From assembly GCA_902778325.1 (NCBI GenBank), contig CACYWZ010000002.1:1-64000 (forward strand): DNA of 64,000 nt. Reading direction: 5' to 3'. Source of the DNA: an uncultured Spirochaetaceae bacterium (lineage in GTDB: Bacteria > Spirochaetota > Spirochaetia > Treponematales > Treponemataceae). The notes under the pieces are model-generated. The model saw only the letters and a program-made list of their open reading frames with translations. It searched no databases and was not told the DNA's origin. A program made the position numbers and the translations under genes. Below are positions 9,291 to 16,874 of this stretch, in pieces; the stretch's first letter is position 1, and every line of letters begins with the position of its first letter.

Positions 9291-9307
9291 CCTATCTGTT
9301 TAATAGG
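9291..9307 (-). promoter_or_regulatory. Operator-like palindrome in the sbp leader
   Basis: CCTAT-N7-ATAGG is a 17-bp inverted repeat next to the sbp ribosome site. A second copy of its ACAGATAGG half appears at 9487-9495 just before the divergent sulfite reductase gene. Shared half-sites on both sides suggest one regulator of both operons; the geometry resembles Rrf2-type (CymR/IscR-like) sites. This is inference. Confidence 0.5.
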
Positions 9308-9430
9308 TTTTAGATTTAACATGTCGCATACGTTAACGAGCAAAACAAAAAAGGTCAAGATATTTTTTCTATTTTTCTCAATAATTTTTATAAATCTTGC
9401 AAAAATTAAAAATTACTAAAAACTTTTGTA

Positions 9431-9466
9431 ATTCCTATTGCATAATTGGGGAATATATTATAGATT
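9431..9466 (+). promoter_or_regulatory. Promoter and overlapping palindrome for the sulfite reductase operon
   Basis: TTGCAT (9438-9443), a 17-bp spacer and TAGATT (9461-9466) form a plausible but weak sigma70 promoter. An inverted repeat with ends ATTCC / GGAAT (9431-9454) covers its -35 and spacer, where a repressor could act. The surrounding 9310-9480 is very AT-rich. Confidence 0.45.
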
Positions 9467-9529
9467 TTGCCTTAATTGTTTACTTTACAGATAGGTTTTA
9501 TTTTACAAAGGACACAAAGGAGGCGGGTT

Positions 9530-10402
9530 ATGGCAGAAGTTGTTGACTATGCGGCTCTCAAAGCAGGAGGGTTTATGCATCAGAAACAAAAAGGCTTTTT
9601 TTCGCTGCGAGTGCAAACAGTTGGCGGAAATATGACTTCTGAAAACATAAAGGTGATTTCTGAAGTGGCTGAAAAATATGGACACGGGTATGTTCATATG
9701 ACAAGCCGACAAGGAATTGAAATCCCGTTTATCAATATAAAGGATATTGAATCGGTGAAAGCTGCTCTCGCAAAAGGAGGCGTCAAACCAGGTGTTTGCG
9801 GTCCACGTGTCCGCACTGTTACCGCATGTCAAGGCTCTGCAATTTGCCCAAATGGCTGTATCGATACACTTCCTATCGCGATTGAGTTGGACAAGCGATA
9901 TTTTGGACGAACGCTGCCACACAAATTCAAATTCGGAGTCACTGGTTGCCGCGCAAATTGTTTGAAAGCCGAAGAAAATGATTTTGGCGTAAAAGGCGGA
10001 ATGGACGTTACGATTGATAACGACAAATGCAAAAGGTGCGGCGTCTGCGTGAAGGCATGCCGTTTTGGTGCAATTGCATTAGACAAGGAAGCCGGGATTG
10101 CGCTTGACCGCGAAAAATGTGTGCTGTGCGGACGATGTGTAAAAGCGTGTCCGTTTGATGCTTGGACAGGCGAAAGTGGCTACATCGTGTCATTTGGAGG
10201 GCTTTTCGGCAACGAGATTTTCAAAGGCGAGAACCTGCTTCCAATCATCAAAGACAAAGACACTCTTTTCCGCGTGGCGGACGCTACAATCAATTTTTTT
10301 GCCGAAAACGCAAAGCCGAGCGAGCGTTTCCGCGCGTGTCTGAAGCGCTTGGGTGACACAGATTTCAGGAAAGTGATTGAAAAAGCCTACAAAGGCGAAT
10401 AA
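9530..10402 (+). CDS. Siroheme sulfite reductase with two ferredoxin clusters
   Basis: This protein likely reduces sulfite to sulfide. An N-terminal nitrite/sulfite reductase half-domain leads to the siroheme-[4Fe-4S] site with ACQGSAIC (Cx5C) and GCRANC (Cx3C). Two bacterial ferredoxin motifs follow, CKRCGVCVKAC and CVLCGRCVKACP. The layout matches the small anaerobic sulfite reductases of clostridia (AsrC-like). ATG 9530 is chosen over the upstream in-frame TTG because AGGAGG lies 8 nt before it and MAEVVDYAALK is a normal start (290 residues). It heads the operon divergent from sulfate transport. Confidence 0.88.
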   Translation: MAEVVDYAALKAGGFMHQKQKGFFSLRVQTVGGNMTSENIKVISEVAEKYGHGYVHMTSRQGIEIPFINIKDIESVKAALAKGGVKPGVCGPRVRTVTACQGSAICPNGCIDTLPIAIELDKRYFGRTLPHKFKFGVTGCRANCLKAEENDFGVKGGMDVTIDNDKCKRCGVCVKACRFGAIALDKEAGIALDREKCVLCGRCVKACPFDAWTGESGYIVSFGGLFGNEIFKGENLLPIIKDKDTLFRVADATINFFAENAKPSERFRACLKRLGDTDFRKVIEKAYKGE

Positions 10403-10424
10403 ATGAAATTGACAGGAGAAAAAT

Positions 10425-10667
10425 ATGGCAGAAATTAGCGCTGACAGCACAGTTGACATCACCGATAAAGTTTGTCCGCTCACGTTCGTAAAGGCAAAAG
10501 TTGCGCTTGAGGAGTTGGAAGTCGGGCAGATTCTGGCAGTTCGCATGAATGACGGCGAGCCTGTTCAAAATGTGCCTCGCTCGTTCAAAGACGACGGTCA
10601 TCAAGTCTTGAAACTGGACGACAACAACGACGGCACTTACACGCTGTTCGTTCAAAAGCAATCATAA
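10425..10667 (+). CDS. tusA: TusA-family sulfurtransferase
   Basis: This 80-residue protein has the TusA/SirA signature with the conserved cysteine in KVCPLTFVKAKVALEEL, a CPxx sulfur-carrying site. It is preceded by AGGAG and sits 22 bp after the sulfite reductase gene. In this setting it may pass persulfide sulfur from sulfide metabolism to the carrier protein or to tRNA thiolation. The family call is firm; the partner is inferred from position. Confidence 0.9.
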   Translation: MAEISADSTVDITDKVCPLTFVKAKVALEELEVGQILAVRMNDGEPVQNVPRSFKDDGHQVLKLDDNNDGTYTLFVQKQS

Positions 10668-10684
10668 ATGTGGGGAGAAGAAAA

Positions 10685-10894
10685 ATGACGATTACGGTTT
10701 CTGGGAACAAAAAAGAATTTGCAGACGGACTTACTTTGCCAGAGCTCATTGAGAGCGAGAAAGTTGAAACGCCGCAATATGTTACGGTTTCGATTAACGA
10801 GGAGTTTGTCTCAAAAGCCGACGAAGAGGCGACTGTGCTAAAAGACGGCGATGTGGTGGAATTTCTGTATTTTATGGGCGGCGGAGAGAGATAG
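10685..10894 (+). CDS. ThiS/MoaD-like sulfur carrier with a C-terminal extension
   Basis: This small beta-grasp sulfur carrier (69 residues) begins at ATG 10685 after GGGGAG. It ends FMGGGER: the usual terminal Gly-Gly is followed by extra residues ending Glu-Arg. Carriers of the CysO/QbsE/HcyS type carry such extensions, which a JAMM peptidase removes before an E1-like enzyme adenylates the glycine and a thiocarboxylate is made. Both partners are encoded immediately downstream. A role in cysteine, homocysteine or other sulfur-transfer synthesis is more likely than thiamine. Confidence 0.85.
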   Translation: MTITVSGNKKEFADGLTLPELIESEKVETPQYVTVSINEEFVSKADEEATVLKDGDVVEFLYFMGGGER

Positions 10895-10918
10895 AGAAAG
10901 CCCCCAAGGAGAATGAAA

Positions 10919-11737
10919 ATGGGATTAACTGATGAGCAAATTGAGCGATATTCTCGCCACATCATTTTGAAAGAAATCGGCGTGAAAGGGCAGAAAAAAC
11001 TCCTTGACGCAAAGGTTCTGATTATCGGCGCCGGCGGTCTTGGCGCTCCGGCGGCGATGTATTTGGCAGCGGCGGGAGTCGGCACAATCGGCATCGCGGA
11101 CGCTGACGTGGTGGACTTGTCGAACTTGCAGCGGCAGATTATTCACGCGACTTCGGACGTCGGAAAGCCAAAGGTGCAATCCGCTGCCGAGACGATGAGC
11201 GCGATGAATCCTGGCGTAAAGGTCAACACTTACCAGATTTTTGTGGACGCCTCAAATATCCGGGAGCTTATCCGCGATTACGATTTTATCATTGACGGCA
11301 CAGACAATTTTCCCGCAAAGTTTCTCATCAACGACGCTTGCGTTCTTGAAAAAAAGCCGTTCAGCCATGCAGGCATTATTCGCTTCAAAGGGCAATTGAT
11401 GACCTATATCCCGAATCAAGGTCCCTGCTATCGCTGCGTGTTCAAAGACCCGCCGCCAAAAGACGCTGTCCCGACATGCAAGCAGGCTGGCGTTGTCGGC
11501 GCAATGGGCGGCGTGATTGGCAGTTTGCAGGCGATGGAAGCGATAAAATATATCGTCGGAGTCGGCGAGAACCTCGTCGGGCGGCTCTTGACTTACGATG
11601 CGCTCAAAAACGAGTTTCACAGCATAAAATTGCCAAGTGTGAACGGAAAATGCCCTGTTTGCGGTGAAAATCCTTCAATCACAGAGCCGATTGATTACGA
11701 GCAGCCGACTTGTGAGCTAAAAGCAAGCAGGCACTAA
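10919..11737 (+). CDS. MoeB/ThiF/HesA-type E1-like adenylyltransferase
   Basis: The protein activates the C-terminus of a sulfur carrier by adenylation. It has the ATP-binding motif IIGAGGLGAPAA, the DLSNLQRQI stretch, two zinc cysteine pairs (CYRC and CPVC) and a candidate catalytic cysteine in VPTCKQAGVVG. ATG 10919 has AGGAG at good spacing, whereas ATG 10913 is too close, so I use the second (272 residues). It is 24 bp downstream of the carrier gene, which is its most likely substrate. Confidence 0.9.
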   Translation: MGLTDEQIERYSRHIILKEIGVKGQKKLLDAKVLIIGAGGLGAPAAMYLAAAGVGTIGIADADVVDLSNLQRQIIHATSDVGKPKVQSAAETMSAMNPGVKVNTYQIFVDASNIRELIRDYDFIIDGTDNFPAKFLINDACVLEKKPFSHAGIIRFKGQLMTYIPNQGPCYRCVFKDPPPKDAVPTCKQAGVVGAMGGVIGSLQAMEAIKYIVGVGENLVGRLLTYDALKNEFHSIKLPSVNGKCPVCGENPSITEPIDYEQPTCELKASRH

Positions 11738-11758
11738 AAAAACAAAAAGGTGAGAAAA

Positions 11759-12178
11759 ATGATTTCGCTCAAAAAATCTGATTACGAAAAAATTGTGTCG
11801 CACGCTCTTTCTTGCTTGCCTGAAGAGGCTTGCGGGCTTATCGCGGGCACAATCGAAGGCGGGCAAAGAAAAATCGAGGCGGTCTATCTTGTCGAAAACA
11901 CCGACCATTCAAGCGAGCATTTTTCAATAAGCCCGCGCGACCAGCTCACTGCCATCAAGGATATGAGAGCGCACGGCTGGAGCGCGCTTGGGAACTGGCA
12001 TTCGCACCCCCAAACGCCGAGCCGACCGTCAGAAGAAGACAAGAGGCTCTTTTTCGACTCAAACGCGCGCTACTTGATTTTGTCGCTTCAGGACAAAGAA
12101 AAGCCTGTGCTGAACGCGTTCATCGTGAAAAATCACACCGACGTGAGCAAGGACGAGCTTGTCATAACAGAAGATTGA
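11759..12178 (+). CDS. JAMM/Mov34 zinc metallopeptidase (Mec+/QbsD-like)
   Basis: This 139-residue peptidase contains the JAMM motif HSHPQTPSRPSEED, with the two histidines, serine and aspartate in register, and an upstream glutamate in PEEACGL. Relatives (Mec+, QbsD) clip residues after the Gly-Gly of sulfur carriers or release cysteine from the loaded carrier. Here the substrate is probably the GGGER-ending carrier two genes upstream. I use ATG 11759 behind GGTGAG rather than the earlier GTG. It is the last gene of the operon, and a palindrome array starts 26 bp later. Confidence 0.9.
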   Translation: MISLKKSDYEKIVSHALSCLPEEACGLIAGTIEGGQRKIEAVYLVENTDHSSEHFSISPRDQLTAIKDMRAHGWSALGNWHSHPQTPSRPSEEDKRLFFDSNARYLILSLQDKEKPVLNAFIVKNHTDVSKDELVITED

Positions 12179-12203
12179 CTCACCTTTTGCCATTTTTTGA
12201 AAA

Positions 12204-12425
12204 ACCGCAAGCAGTTGAGCTAAAAATTCCTCTTGGACAAGGAAAACCGCACGCGGTTGAACTCAAAATTTCTATAGAAGAGAGCAAACCGCAAGCGGTG
12301 AAAGCCAAAATTCCTTTTGGACGGCAAAAACCTCTTGCGGTTGAGGCAGAAATTTCTTTAGACCAGAACAAACCGCGCGCGGTGGAGCTAGAAATTTCTA
12401 TAGACCAGAGCAAACTGCACGAGGG
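12204..12425. repeat. 42-bp palindrome array, ACCGC family, copy 2
   Basis: Sites start at 12204, 12246, 12288, 12330, 12372 and 12414, all 42 bp apart. Spacer order is the same as in the array at 193, with point differences including a degraded fourth core (ACCTCTTGCGGT). The sixth is a half-site (ACTGCACGAGG). So the whole module of about 220 bp was copied, not just single repeats. It lies between the JAMM gene and htpG, both on the plus strand. Confidence 0.93.
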
Positions 12426-12449
12426 AAAAGCCAAAAACGAAAAAAAAAT

Positions 12450-12478
12450 TTGCCGAACGAGTTTTGTTTTCGTATTTT
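12450..12478 (+). promoter_or_regulatory. Possible htpG promoter
   Basis: TTGCCG (12450-12455), 17 bp, then TATTTT (12473-12478) gives a moderate sigma70 match 65 bp before htpG. I see no CIRCE-type inverted repeat here. Confidence 0.4.
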
Positions 12479-12543
12479 TAAAAATATAGAAAAGCAAACG
12501 CTTTTTGTCCAAGTCAGAATTTTTTTAACGGAGATAGACAAAA

Positions 12544-14523
12544 ATGGCAGAATACCAGTTTCAGACAGAAGTAAATCAGCTTTTGAAGTTGATTATCCAT
12601 TCAATGTACTCAAACAAAGACATTTTCCTTCGCGAAATCGTTTCTAACGCGTCAGACGCTCTCGACAAGCTCAAATATCTCACTGTCAGCGATGATAATT
12701 ACAAGAGCCTTAACTTTGACCCGCGCATCGACATTTCTTTCGATGAGAAAAACGCCGTTCTTGTGGTTCAAGATTGCGGTATCGGTATGACAAACGAGGA
12801 TTTGACTGCAAACCTCGGTACAATCGCTCGTTCTGGCACAAAAGCCTTTATCGAAAAGATTTCAAACGACAAGAGCGCAGGCGATTCTAACCTCATCGGA
12901 CAGTTCGGCGTCGGTTTCTACTCAGCATTTATGGCTGCAAAGAAGATTGATGTCTTCACACGAAAAGCGGCAGGCGACGGCAAGGTTTGGAAATGGTCAA
13001 GCGACGGCACAAACAGCTATTCTATAGAAGAAATTGCTTCAGACAGCGAAGAGGCAAAGAAATACGGCTTTGACAAAGCAGAAAAATGCGGAACTGCTAT
13101 CGTTATGAGCCTCAACGACGACAGCAAAGACTATGCTTCACGCTGGAAGGTCGAGGAACTCATCAAAAGATACTCAGACCACATCGCATTCCCGATTTTC
13201 TTGCACTACGAGCAGAATCAGTACGACGACAAGGGCAATGTCAAGTCAACCGAGAGCAAAATCGATCAGGTCAACTCTGCGAGCGCGCTTTGGAAACGCT
13301 CAAAATCAGAGCTCAAGGCTGAAGATTACAACAATTTCTACAAAACCGTGTCGCACGACGGACAAGACCCGTTGCACTACGTTCACACCCACGCAGAAGG
13401 AACGCAGGAATACACGACTTTGTTCTATGTTCCGCAGACCGCGCCTTTTGATATGTACAACGCGGATTATAAGAGCGGAGTCAAGCTCTATGTCAAGCGC
13501 GTTTTCATCACCGACGACGACCGCGAGCTTCTTCCTGCCTATTTGCGCTTCGTTCGCGGCGTAATCGACAGCGAGGATTTGCCTCTCAACGTTTCCCGCG
13601 AGATTTTGCAGCAGAACAGAATCCTCTCTTCAATCAAATCTCAGAGCGTCAAGAAGCTCTTGGGCGAGTTCAAGAAGATGGGCGAGGAAGCTGACAAAGC
13701 TCGCAAGGTGGAAGCGGACAAGAGAAGCGACGACGAGAAGAAAGCTATCGAAAAGTGGAATACTTTCGTCAAGAATTACAACAGACCGATGAAAGAAGGT
13801 CTTTATGGCGACTATGCTAACCGCGACGAGATTGCAGAAATCGTTCGCTTTAAGTCAACCGCAGCCGAGGGCACGGGAGATGAGAACTGGACGAGCTTTG
13901 CAGACTATGTGCAGCGTATGCAGAGCGGACAGAAGGCGATTTACTACATCACAGGCACAGACGAAAAGAATTTGCGCGCTTCTCCGCTTCTTGAAGCCTA
14001 CAAAAAGAAGGGCTTCGAGGTTCTTTTGATGGCTGATGACATCGACGACATCGTAATTTCTGGCTATGGCAAGTACAAAGACTTCGAGCTTAAAGCTGTG
14101 AACCGCGCGGGAAGCGATGAAGAGCTCGGAGTGGACAAAGACGAGGCAAAGAAGAAGGAAGAAGAGTTCAAAGACGCTGTTGCCAAGATTAAGAAAGCTC
14201 TTGACGGCAGAGTTAAAGACGTTGTTTTGTCAAAACGCCTTTCAGACAGCCCGTCTTGCGTTGTTATCGACGAAAACGACCCATCAGTTCAGATGGAGCG
14301 CATGATGAAGGCGATGGGACAGGTCGGAATGAGCGAAGTCAAGCCGATTTTGGAGGTTAACGCCGACCATATTCTCGTGCAAGACATTCGCGACACCGAC
14401 AATGAGCAGGTTATCGCCGACACAAGCGAAGTTTTGCTCGACGAAGCATTGCTCGTTTCTGGCGCAGAGATAAAAGACCCGAACAAGTTTGTTACAGCCT
14501 TGAACAACTTGCTCTCAAAATAA
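12544..14523 (+). CDS. htpG: Chaperone HtpG (Hsp90 family)
   Basis: This is a cytoplasmic ATP-dependent chaperone of 659 residues. The GHKL ATP site is clear: FLREIVSNASDALDKL, DCGIGMT, GTIARSGTKAF and GQFGVGFYSAFM. The middle domain contains LPLNVSREILQQN, and the C-terminal dimer domain is complete. ATG 12544 follows GGAG. Length is normal and codon use matches the neighbours. It appears to be a single-gene unit ending at the terminator at 14544. Confidence 0.97.
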   Translation: MAEYQFQTEVNQLLKLIIHSMYSNKDIFLREIVSNASDALDKLKYLTVSDDNYKSLNFDPRIDISFDEKNAVLVVQDCGIGMTNEDLTANLGTIARSGTKAFIEKISNDKSAGDSNLIGQFGVGFYSAFMAAKKIDVFTRKAAGDGKVWKWSSDGTNSYSIEEIASDSEEAKKYGFDKAEKCGTAIVMSLNDDSKDYASRWKVEELIKRYSDHIAFPIFLHYEQNQYDDKGNVKSTESKIDQVNSASALWKRSKSELKAEDYNNFYKTVSHDGQDPLHYVHTHAEGTQEYTTLFYVPQTAPFDMYNADYKSGVKLYVKRVFITDDDRELLPAYLRFVRGVIDSEDLPLNVSREILQQNRILSSIKSQSVKKLLGEFKKMGEEADKARKVEADKRSDDEKKAIEKWNTFVKNYNRPMKEGLYGDYANRDEIAEIVRFKSTAAEGTGDENWTSFADYVQRMQSGQKAIYYITGTDEKNLRASPLLEAYKKKGFEVLLMADDIDDIVISGYGKYKDFELKAVNRAGSDEELGVDKDEAKKKEEEFKDAVAKIKKALDGRVKDVVLSKRLSDSPSCVVIDENDPSVQMERMMKAMGQVGMSEVKPILEVNADHILVQDIRDTDNEQVIADTSEVLLDEALLVSGAEIKDPNKFVTALNNLLSK

Positions 14524-14543
14524 AATAAAATCGCAATAAAAAG

Positions 14544-14572
14544 AGCCGCTCTCGTTTTGGAGCGGCTTTTTT
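14544..14572 (+). terminator. Intrinsic terminator after htpG
   Basis: The stem AGCCGCTC / GAGCGGCT is followed by T6, starting 20 bp after the htpG stop. Confidence 0.9.
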
Positions 14573-14665
14573 GTGCTTGTGCTATCGTTCTATTGAATAG
14601 ATAATCTATTTTGAGTATCTTATTGTAGATTTCTGTATCAACGAAAAAATTTTGGAGAGAGGAAA

Positions 14666-15490
14666 ATGGAAAAAATAATTGATTTTTTTGAGCAAAAAGC
14701 AAAAATCATTTTGGGATTTAGCGTTTTTGTGAGCATTGCGCATTTTGCAATCTGCATTTTTAAAGGATTTGAGCTTTTTGAAGCACTTTTTGGCTTGGGA
14801 TTGAGCATTGCATTTTTCTTTTTGGCTTGGGGAATACTTTTTCTTGTGCTGGGATTTCAAAAAATAAATCCCTTTTGTCCAAAACAGTTTTTCAAATTTT
14901 TTTGCTATCTTTTTATTGTTTTGAGCGTGTTTGCCGAAGTTGGTTACATTTTTAACGACTTGATTATTTCTTTGTTAAAAAGCAAAGACGAGATGATGGA
15001 ATTTTCTGGAACAACTGCACCGCTTGGCTTTATTTATGCGATCATTTTTTTGTATCGCAAAACTTTTGGCAAAAATGGCGAAATTGCTCAAAATCAAAAA
15101 GAAGTGACTGAGAAAAAGAAAATCTCTGTAAGATATGTTGCGCTTATCGCAGTTTCTTTGGTTGTTGCGCTTGTTTTTTGTTTTTCTGTTTTTTCAACTT
15201 TCAAAAATTCAGAGCCGTATTTGCACTCAATTAAACTCATCGAAGAAAACGCTGAAGTTCAAGAATATCTTGGAGAAAACTACAAGTTGCCAATCTTTGT
15301 TAGTGGTTCAATGAGCACGAGCGCAAACGGCACAGGCTTTGCCTCGATTTCTTATTCTCTGAAAGGAAAAAACGGCAAATCTCGCGTTTATGTTGAAGCC
15401 CAAAAAGAAAACGACATCTGGTTTTACAATAAAGTTGTTTTTTACAAAATAAAAGGAAAGGCTGATTGCGTTGATTTGCTTTTGAAATAA
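14666..15490 (+). CDS. Membrane protein with a C-terminal Coa1-like domain
   Basis: This is a 274-residue integral membrane protein with about four N-terminal hydrophobic segments (residues 15-115) and one more near 155-178. The C-terminal third, from about residue 185, has a pattern (NAEVQEYLG followed by GTGFASISYSLKGKNG) reminiscent of cytochrome oxidase assembly factor Coa1-like domains, found in many bacterial membrane proteins without a link to oxidase. ATG 14666 follows GGAGAGAGG. It is alone between the htpG terminator and a palindrome array. The specific role is unknown. Confidence 0.6.
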   Translation: MEKIIDFFEQKAKIILGFSVFVSIAHFAICIFKGFELFEALFGLGLSIAFFFLAWGILFLVLGFQKINPFCPKQFFKFFCYLFIVLSVFAEVGYIFNDLIISLLKSKDEMMEFSGTTAPLGFIYAIIFLYRKTFGKNGEIAQNQKEVTEKKKISVRYVALIAVSLVVALVFCFSVFSTFKNSEPYLHSIKLIEENAEVQEYLGENYKLPIFVSGSMSTSANGTGFASISYSLKGKNGKSRVYVEAQKENDIWFYNKVVFYKIKGKADCVDLLLK

Positions 15491-15525
15491 TTGGAAAGAA
15501 ATCAAGATTTGAAACAAAAAAGACT

Positions 15526-15550
15526 GGATTTGAAGTGTCTAGCCTTTTTT
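15526..15550 (+). terminator. Possible terminator after the Coa1-like gene
   Basis: An imperfect stem pairs AAAAAGACTGGA with TCTAGCCTTTTT (one mismatch and one GU pair) ahead of a T-run, 35 bp past the stop. Confidence 0.45.
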
Positions 15551-15630
15551 ATACGCATTTTTAAAGCCTCAACCCGCTGAAAACCTATTTTTCTCCATTT
15601 TTTTCGCCTCCCTTCTCGCATTTTGCCTCT

Positions 15631-15836
15631 CGTAGTCACTACGATTGACGTTTTGGGTGCTGGAAATGCTTCGTAGCCGCTACGATTGGCGTTTTGGGTG
15701 CTGGAAATGCTTCGTAGCCACTACGATTGGTGTTCGGCATGCAGGAAATGCTTCGTAGTCGCTACGATTGATTTTTGGCATGCGGGGAGAGCTTCGTAGT
15801 TTAAACGAGGCTCGATTTTAAAAAGGCGCTTCGTAG
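15631..15836. repeat. 41-bp palindrome array, CGTAG family, copy 1
   Basis: Cores CGTAG-N3-CTACG (or CGTAG-TTT-AAACG in the fifth) start at 15631, 15672, 15713, 15754 and 15795, exactly 41 bp apart. A half-site CGTAG stands at 15832, 37 bp further. Spacers resemble each other (ATTGRCGTTTTGGGTGCTGG, then GGCATGC types). It fills most of the interval between a membrane protein gene and the tRNA, 15491-15860. A second copy is at 35132. Confidence 0.93.
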
Positions 15837-15861
15837 AAAAACACGAAAAAATCGCGCGCGC

Positions 15862-15891
15862 TTGACCAAAGAGCGGATATTCTGTTATTAT
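15862..15891 (+). promoter_or_regulatory. tRNA promoter
   Basis: TTGACC (15862-15867), 18 bp and TATTAT (15886-15891) form a strong sigma70 promoter ending 11 bp before the tRNA. Confidence 0.75.
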
Positions 15892-15902
15892 AAGGGCATT
15901 AC

Positions 15903-15975
15903 GGGATGTTAGCTCAGCGGTTAGAGCAGAGGACTCATAATCCTTTGGTCCCCGGTTCAAATCCAGGACGTCCCA
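15903..15975 (+). tRNA. tRNA with CAT anticodon (elongator Met, or Ile2)
   Basis: The 73-nt cloverleaf has the acceptor GGGATGT / ACGTCCC, a D arm with AGCTCAGCGGTTAGAGC, the anticodon loop CTCATAA (CAT at 15936-15938) and a T loop TTCAAAT. CCA is not encoded. Telling elongator Met from lysidine-modified Ile2 needs comparison with the rest of the genome. Confidence 0.93.
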
Positions 15976-15978
15976 CTA

Positions 15979-16006
15979 AAAGCACTCGGTTTTCGGGTGC
16001 TTTTTT
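15979..16006 (+). terminator. Intrinsic terminator after the tRNA
   Basis: AGCACTCG, loop GTTTT, CGGGTGCT and T6 follow the tRNA end by a few bases. Confidence 0.85.
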
Positions 16007-16066
16007 GTTTTTCGCACTGCTTTTTTTGTGTTGAAAAGACACGCAATTCACGGTATATTTTAGATT

Positions 16067-16378
16067 ATGATAGAGTTGACAAGTCGCCAGCGAAAAGTGC
16101 TGGAAAAACACGCGCAGAGCCTTTCTGCCGCAGTCCAAGTTGGTCAGGGCGGACTTTCGCCTGAAATCGTAAATCACATTCTGAACGTGATGAAAACAAA
16201 CGAGCTTATCAAAGTGAAGTTCAATGAGTTCAAGGACGAAAAAGAAGATCTCATGAAGAGTCTTGAGGAGCAGACTGACATTACTGTAGTTCGTATTATC
16301 GGGAACACTGCGATTTTGTACAAAGCGGCAAAAGAAAAAGACAAACGCCAGTTTGAAAAAGAACTCGCAAAGGCTTAA
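16067..16378 (+). CDS. yhbY: YhbY/CRM-domain RNA-binding protein
   Basis: This 103-residue protein is of the ribosome-associated YhbY family. It opens LTSRQRKVLEKHAQSL, has the VQVGQGGLSPEIV segment, and carries the IGNTAILYK ending typical of the CRM fold. Members bind pre-50S particles and RNA. It is followed within 3 bp by the Nudix gene and probably forms an operon with it and the M24 peptidase. A slightly Lys/Glu-rich tail extends the usual 97 residues. Confidence 0.92.
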   Translation: MIELTSRQRKVLEKHAQSLSAAVQVGQGGLSPEIVNHILNVMKTNELIKVKFNEFKDEKEDLMKSLEEQTDITVVRIIGNTAILYKAAKEKDKRQFEKELAKA

Positions 16379-16381
16379 AAA

Positions 16382-16855
16382 ATGGCAAAATCCGCGCTTA
16401 CAACACTGTGCTACATTGAAAAAGACGACGCTTATCTTATGCTTCACCGCGTCTCAAAGAAAAACGACATAAACCACGACAAGTGGATTGGCGTGGGAGG
16501 GCATTTTGAGAAAAACGAAAGCCCCGAAGACTGCCTTTTGCGCGAGGTGAAAGAAGAAACAGGGCTTTCTCTCACGTCTTGGCGCTTTCGCGGGATTGTC
16601 ACGTTCGTTTCGGACGGCGATTTCAATGAGTATATGTGTGTGTATACGGCAGACGGATTTTCAGGCGAGGTCAGAGAGTGCGACGAGGGCGTTCTTGAGT
16701 GGGTTAAAAAAGAGGACATCGAAAAATTGGAGCTTTGGGAAGGAGACAAGATTTTTCTTCGCCTCCTTGCACAAAATGCGCCTTTCTTTTCTTTGAAACT
16801 TGTATATGAAAACGGCGTTTTGACGAGCGCTGTTCTTGACGGAAAGAAGCTGTGA
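16382..16855 (+). CDS. Nudix hydrolase (MutT-like)
   Basis: The protein has 157 residues with a full Nudix box, GGHFEKNESPEDCLLREVKE followed by ETGL, matching GX5EX7REUXEEXGU. Such enzymes hydrolyse nucleoside diphosphate derivatives, often 8-oxo-dGTP; the DEGVLEWVKKEDIEKL tail is common in that subgroup. It starts 3 bp after yhbY without a clear ribosome site, suggesting coupled translation. The exact substrate is not readable from sequence. Confidence 0.92.
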   Translation: MAKSALTTLCYIEKDDAYLMLHRVSKKNDINHDKWIGVGGHFEKNESPEDCLLREVKEETGLSLTSWRFRGIVTFVSDGDFNEYMCVYTADGFSGEVRECDEGVLEWVKKEDIEKLELWEGDKIFLRLLAQNAPFFSLKLVYENGVLTSAVLDGKKL

Positions 16856-16874
16856 ATCAGCGGAGAAAAAGTAT

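Noticed and set aside
15631..15836. CRISPR array (here and at the other 41-bp arrays)
   Set aside because: Cores are only 12-14 bp dyads, spacers resemble each other and recur in a second array, and no cas genes are present.
15935..16447. 170-residue minus-strand ORF ending GRPGFEPGTKGL
   Set aside because: This is the well-known false ORF antisense to a tRNA T arm, here extended across the yhbY gene.
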